From JBAYVY01 sp041674345 (lineage in GTDB: Bacteria; Planctomycetota; Phycisphaerae; Phycisphaerales; Zrk34), in assembly GCA_041674345.1 (NCBI GenBank), contig JBAYVY010000116.1, positions 1-9,833 of the forward strand: 9,833 nt of DNA. Direction: 5' to 3'. Position numbers and translations under genes: made by a program. This document shows positions 7,063 through 9,833 of this stretch, in pieces; within the stretch, counting starts at the first letter, position 1; every line of letters begins with the position of its first letter. Under the pieces are notes generated by a model that ran no database searches, was not told the origin of the DNA, and saw only the letters and a program-made list of their open reading frames with translations.

Positions 7063-7352
7063 TGTGCCTCGCCGTTCCAGCCCGCGTCATTTCCCGTGAA
7101 GGCGACACCGCGACGGTCGATCTGCACGGCAACCGTCTGAACATCAGCGTCGTCCTCACCCCCGACGCCCAGGTCGGTGATCACGTCCTGCTCCACGCCG
7201 GTTTCGCCATCCAACGCCTCGACCCCCGCGCCGCCGAACAAACCTTCGCGCTCCTCGAAGAAATCGACAACGCCTCTTCCTCCAAGCCAAGGCAGAGCGA
7301 GTCTTTTCCGGGGGCGAGCGCCGCCTTGGGTTCCGAAGGCGGTGCCCCATGA
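7062..7352 (+). CDS. hypC: HypC/HybG-family hydrogenase maturation chaperone with extended C-terminal tail
   Basis: Small cytoplasmic chaperone (96 aa) that pairs with HypD to carry the iron with its CN and CO ligands and delivers it to the hydrogenase large-subunit precursor. The N-terminal signature MCLAVPARV places the essential cysteine at position 2, exposed once Met is removed. The OB-fold motif VGDHVLLHAGFAI contains the conserved His45. The family core ends near residue 70 (LLEEIDN), matching the usual 70-90 aa length. Residues 71-96 are an atypical Ser/Gly/Ala/Pro tail encoded by a palindrome-bearing segment. Start: ATG 7062 after GGAGG, overlapping the hypF stop by 1 nt. The stop overlaps hypD by 4 nt (ATGA). 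Which hydrogenase it serves is not shown by the sequence, but the downstream hoxE makes the Hox enzyme the natural client. Confidence 0.96.
   Translation: MCLAVPARVISREGDTATVDLHGNRLNISVVLTPDAQVGDHVLLHAGFAIQRLDPRAAEQTFALLEEIDNASSSKPRQSESFPGASAALGSEGGAP
7287..7329. repeat. Palindrome-bearing segment encoding the HypC tail
   Basis: CCAAGGC at 7287-7293 is the reverse complement of GCCTTGG at 7323-7329 (7 bp, 29-nt loop that includes a CCGGGGGCGAGCG stretch). It sits wholly in the 3' end of hypC, beyond the conserved core, and just upstream of the hypD start. The only Shine-Dalgarno-like sequence for hypD (AAGG, 7336-7339) lies a few bases after it. The structure could modulate coupling between hypC and hypD. 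The stem is short, so dispersed-repeat status is uncertain. Confidence 0.45.
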
Positions 7353-8440
7353 ACCATCGACGCATCGACCTGGCCCAGGCCCTTGAACAACTGCGGCAGG
7401 CCGCCGCCGCGCTGCCCGCACAACTTCCAACCGCGGTGTTCATGGAAGTCTGCGGCACACACACCATGGCCGCCTTCCGTTGCGGCCTGCATTCGCTGAT
7501 GCCGCACAACGTCTCGCTGCTGTCCGGTCCCGGCTGCCCCGTCTGCGTCACCGCGCAGGGCGACATCGACCTGCTCATCGAACTGGCCGCCGACCGCCCC
7601 GTCACGCTCTGCACCTACGGCGACATGATGCGCGTGCCCGGACATCACGGCTCGCTCGAAAAAGTGCGCGGACAGGGGGCCGATGTTCGCATCGTCTATT
7701 CCGCCACCGACGCCGTGCGTTTCGCAACCGATCACCCCGACAAACAAATCGTCTTCGCCGCGATCGGCTTTGAAACCACCGCCCCCGCCACCGCCGCCGC
7801 CGTGAAATCCGCCGCCGATCTCAATCTCAAAAACTTCTCCGTCCTTTCGCTGCACAAGCGCGTCATGCCCGCGCTGACCGCGCTGCTGTCCGGCGGTTCG
7901 GTGAAAATCAACGGCCTGATGCTCCCCGGTCACGTCGCCGTCATCACCGGCTGGCAACATTTCGCGCCGCTGGTCGATCGTTTCAAAATCCCCTGCGTTG
8001 TCAGCGGTTTCGAGCCGGTCCATATGGCTGCGTCACTGGCGACCCTTGCCGAGATGACGCTCGAACAGCGCGCCGATCTGGTCAACCTCTACCCCGAAGC
8101 CGTCACCGCCGAGGGAAACCTCGTCGCGCAACGCCTGATCGATCACGTGTTCCAACCCTGCGTCGTCCGATGGCGCGGCCTGTGCGACATCCCCGACTCC
8201 GGCCTGGAACTCCGCCCCGCGTTCCAATCCTTCGACGCCATGCGACGCTACGCACTGGTTCGCCCCGCCGATGACGAAAACCACGCCTGTATCTGCGGCA
8301 AAGTCATCACCGGCTCCGCGCAACCCGCCGACTGCAAACTCTTCGCCAACGGCTGCACCCCCGTCCACCCCCTGGGCCCCTGCATGGTCTCCAGCGAAGG
8401 CACCTGCGCCGCATGGTTCAAACACCGACGAAACAAATGA
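7349..8440 (+). CDS. hypD: HypD, Fe-S scaffold for hydrogenase Fe(CN)2CO assembly
   Basis: Cytoplasmic iron-sulfur protein that, in complex with HypC, receives cyanide from HypE and assembles the Fe(CN)2CO group. At 363 aa it is of normal family length. Signature motifs run in order: FMEVCGTHT (C35), SGPGCPVCVT (C63, C66), CTYGDMMRVPG, GFETTAP, LMLPGHVAVITG, SGFEPVHM, and the C-terminal cysteine-rich block CICGKVITG...DCKLFANGCTPVHPLGPCMVSSEGTCAAW that holds the 4Fe-4S ligands. All redox-active and ligand cysteines expected of the family are visible. The start at ATG 7349 overlaps the hypC stop (ATGA), with only a weak AAGG 9 nt upstream, so translation probably depends on coupling to hypC. 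A 76-nt repeat-bearing gap separates it from hypE. Confidence 0.97.
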   Translation: MNHRRIDLAQALEQLRQAAAALPAQLPTAVFMEVCGTHTMAAFRCGLHSLMPHNVSLLSGPGCPVCVTAQGDIDLLIELAADRPVTLCTYGDMMRVPGHHGSLEKVRGQGADVRIVYSATDAVRFATDHPDKQIVFAAIGFETTAPATAAAVKSAADLNLKNFSVLSLHKRVMPALTALLSGGSVKINGLMLPGHVAVITGWQHFAPLVDRFKIPCVVSGFEPVHMAASLATLAEMTLEQRADLVNLYPEAVTAEGNLVAQRLIDHVFQPCVVRWRGLCDIPDSGLELRPAFQSFDAMRRYALVRPADDENHACICGKVITGSAQPADCKLFANGCTPVHPLGPCMVSSEGTCAAWFKHRRNK

Positions 8441-8443
8441 ACA

Positions 8444-8503
8444 GCAAAACAACAAAACAGCAGAACAACAGAACATCGCATGAAGCGGTCTGCATGTTCT
8501 GCT
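8444..8503. repeat. AACA(G)-word repeat with hairpin between hypD and hypE
   Basis: The left part is a run of AACA/AACAG/AGAACA words starting at the hypD stop. AGCAGAACA (8459-8467) pairs perfectly with TGTTCTGCT (8495-8503). Alternatively CAGAACAT (8469-8476) pairs with ATGTTCTG (8494-8501) and is extended by GCA/TGC with one bulged base. So two overlapping hairpins compete for one right arm. The gap has no U-run, so it is not an obvious terminator. The hypE Shine-Dalgarno sequence (AGGA, 8507-8510) starts 4 nt after the stem and could be influenced by it. Confidence 0.7.
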
Positions 8504-8516
8504 TTCAGGAAGTGCC

Positions 8517-9560
8517 ATGAAAACTCAACTTTCTTCCAAACCCGGCGACCAGATCGTTCTCGCCCACGGCGGCGGCGGACAACTCACCGATGAATTGCTC
8601 CGCGACATCATCCTCCCCCGTCTCGACGAGCCGCCCCTTGAAACCATGCTCGACTCGGCCATTCTTTCGCCCACGGGCAACGATCGTCTCGCGCTCACCA
8701 TCGACAGCTATGTCGTATCGCCCTGGAAGTTTCCCGGCGGCGACATCGGCCGCCTCGCCGTGTGCGGCTCGATCAACGACCTGGCCGTCGTCGGCGCCAG
8801 GCCCGTCGGCCTGGCGCTGTCGCTGGTGCTCACCGAGGGCTTTGAAAAATCCGACCTCGAACACGTGATGGATTCCATCGAGCACGCCGCCGATGAAGCC
8901 GGCGTCAACGTCGTCACCGGCGACACCAAAGTCGTCGGGCACGATCAGGGCGACGGCATCCTCATCACCACCAGCGCGCTCGGTCGCATCAGCGGTTCGC
9001 ACACCCTCAACCCCGATCTTGTCCAGCCCGGCGACGTATTGCTCATCAACGGGCCGGTCGGCGATCACGGACTGGCGGTGATGATGGCCCGCGAGATGCC
9101 GAGGATGCAGACCGCCGTCCGCTCCGATGTCGCGCCGCTCAACGGTCTGATCGAACACCTGCTCGACGAACTGGGCCACGCCATCGTCTTCATGCGCGAT
9201 CCGACGCGCAGCGGACTGGCCGGCACGCTCGCCGATCTGGCGCGTTCCGCGGCATTGCATATCGTCATCCATGAAAGCGACATTCCCGTCCGCCCCGAAA
9301 CGCGACATGCCGCCGATCTGCTCGGGCTGGACGTGCTGGAATCGGCCAACGAGGGCAAGTTCCTCATGGTCGTGCGTCCCCACGCCGCCGGAAAGGCGCT
9401 GCATCTGTTGCACCAGCATCAACTGGGACAGGACGCGGCGATCATCGGCAAAGTCGATGACGACGAATCGCTGGCCGGCGTATGTGAACTGCTGACCGAC
9501 ATCGGCGGCCGCCGCGTCCTGACCAAACCCTACGGCGAACAGTTGCCGAGAATCTGTTGA
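8517..9560 (+). CDS. hypE: HypE, carbamoyl dehydratase, [NiFe] hydrogenase maturation
   Basis: Cytoplasmic ATP-dependent enzyme of the PurM/SelD-like fold. It receives a carbamoyl group from HypF on its C-terminal cysteine, dehydrates it to a thiocyanate, and donates cyanide to the HypC-HypD complex. The 347-residue protein shows the N-terminal HGGGG motif (17-21), the AIRS N-terminal domain (DSYVVSPWKFPGGDIGRLAVCGSIND, VTGDTKVV), the AIRS C-terminal domain (PGDVLLINGPVGDHG, FMRDPTRSGLAGTLADLA), and the diagnostic C-terminus PRIC with the acceptor Cys347 as last residue. In the DPTR motif a Ser replaces the commoner Gly, a minor variation. Start: ATG 8517 with AGGA 6 nt upstream. It follows hypD at 76 nt and precedes hoxE at 129 nt, both gaps filled by inverted repeats. 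Confidence 0.97.
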   Translation: MKTQLSSKPGDQIVLAHGGGGQLTDELLRDIILPRLDEPPLETMLDSAILSPTGNDRLALTIDSYVVSPWKFPGGDIGRLAVCGSINDLAVVGARPVGLALSLVLTEGFEKSDLEHVMDSIEHAADEAGVNVVTGDTKVVGHDQGDGILITTSALGRISGSHTLNPDLVQPGDVLLINGPVGDHGLAVMMAREMPRMQTAVRSDVAPLNGLIEHLLDELGHAIVFMRDPTRSGLAGTLADLARSAALHIVIHESDIPVRPETRHAADLLGLDVLESANEGKFLMVVRPHAAGKALHLLHQHQLGQDAAIIGKVDDDESLAGVCELLTDIGGRRVLTKPYGEQLPRIC

Positions 9561-9571
9561 CCCTGAGAAAT

Positions 9572-9671
9572 GAATTCACCACGGAGTTCACGGAGAACAC
9601 GGAGAAAAAATTGAAAACAGTTTGTATCTTTTTTCCTTCTCCGTGAACTCAGTGTTCTCCGTGGTGAATTC
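9572..9671. repeat. CACGGAG-word inverted repeat between hypE and hoxE
   Basis: GAATTCACCACGGAG (9572-9586) is the perfect reverse complement of 9657-9671 (15 bp). Inward, the arms continue with further CACGGAG-type words. They pair imperfectly because AA and TT are swapped in matching positions (GGAGTTCACGGAGAACAC on the left, GTGAACTCAGTGTTCTCC on the right). The centre is AT-rich, with an A6 run (9605-9610) and a T6 run (9629-9634). As RNA this is a long, nearly continuous hairpin in the 129-nt gap. No promoter with proper -35/-10 spacing was found. The hoxE Shine-Dalgarno sequence lies 6 nt beyond the repeat. Confidence 0.85.
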
Positions 9672-9689
9672 TCAACAAAGGACTCCCCC

Positions 9690-9833
9690 ATGATCGCAGC
9701 CAACCCCAAGTACCCGCCCCCCAGCGAAGACAAACGCTGGAAAATCGTCGAAGCCACCATGCGACGCAACGGCTATCAGCGCGACGCGCTGATCGAAACC
9801 CTGCACACCGTGCAGGAAAGTTTCGGCTGCCTC
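9690..9833 (+). CDS. hoxE: HoxE, [2Fe-2S] subunit of bidirectional [NiFe] hydrogenase, 3'-truncated
   Basis: Only the first 48 codons are inside the window. The N-terminus has a proline-rich lead (YPPPSEDKRW) followed by KIVEATMRRNGYQRDALIETLHTVQESFGCL. This matches the remembered HoxE pattern (DKRF..LDATM/IKR..Y..DALIEVLH.AQE.FGYL) better than NuoE of respiratory complex I. HoxE is a thioredoxin-like [2Fe-2S] protein of the diaphorase module (HoxEFU) that connects NAD(P)H or ferredoxin with the HoxYH hydrogenase in group 3d enzymes. The Fe-S cysteines lie beyond the edge and cannot be checked. Start: ATG 9690 with AAGGA at 9678-9682, 7 nt upstream. Its position just after hypFCDE fits a hydrogenase cluster continuing with hoxF, hoxU, hoxY and hoxH. 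The alternative is a NuoE-like subunit of another NADH-linked enzyme, such as an electron-bifurcating hydrogenase. Confidence 0.8.
   Translation, partial: MIAANPKYPPPSEDKRWKIVEATMRRNGYQRDALIETLHTVQESFGCL

Noticed and set aside
9611..9630. Possible promoter TTGAAA ... TATCTT before hoxE
   Set aside because: The two boxes are only 8 nt apart, far from the 16-18 nt needed, and both sit in the centre of a palindrome.

Overview
This window is a GC-rich stretch in which all seven genes lie on the + strand. It joins anaerobic pyruvate metabolism to the maturation of a [NiFe] hydrogenase. In order it holds: a pyruvate:ferredoxin/flavodoxin oxidoreductase (PFOR, nifJ) whose N-terminus lies off the left edge; a dihydroorotate-dehydrogenase-like flavoprotein of unknown function; the maturation genes hypF, hypC, hypD and hypE; and the first 48 codons of a gene that reads as hoxE, the thioredoxin-like [2Fe-2S] subunit of a bidirectional NAD(P)-linked (group 3d) [NiFe] hydrogenase, running off the right edge.

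How the genes fit together: PFOR would oxidise pyruvate to acetyl-CoA and CO2 and reduce ferredoxin or flavodoxin. HypF and HypE make the cyanide ligand from carbamoyl phosphate, and HypC and HypD assemble the Fe(CN)2CO unit for the hydrogenase large subunit. The Hox enzyme would use or refill the reductant pool by making or consuming H2. Together this looks like a fermentative or redox-balancing module. hypA and hypB (nickel insertion) are not in the window. hypF/hypC overlap by 1 nt and hypC/hypD by 4 nt, so these three are translationally coupled. hypE and hoxE follow after gaps of 76 and 129 nt.

The most unusual aspect is the non-coding DNA. Each of the four gaps holds a different inverted repeat built from short repetitive words: around GAATGACGAAATCC after nifJ, TTCAAAG/CTTTGAA before hypF, AACAGCAGAACA before hypE, and CACGGAGAACACGGAG before hoxE. 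Similar low-complexity DNA appears inside two genes. Tandem 8-mers lengthen the interdomain linker of HypF, and a palindrome-bearing segment encodes an atypical C-terminal tail on HypC.

Organism: high GC, an anaerobic or fermentative gene set, and a crowd of word-type intergenic palindromes suggest an environmental bacterium, possibly Planctomycetota (Phycisphaerae-like). This is a guess from style, not a demonstrated placement. No tRNA, rRNA, CRISPR array or insertion sequence was seen, and no convincing promoter could be assigned. No gene-free stretch exceeds 300 bases.
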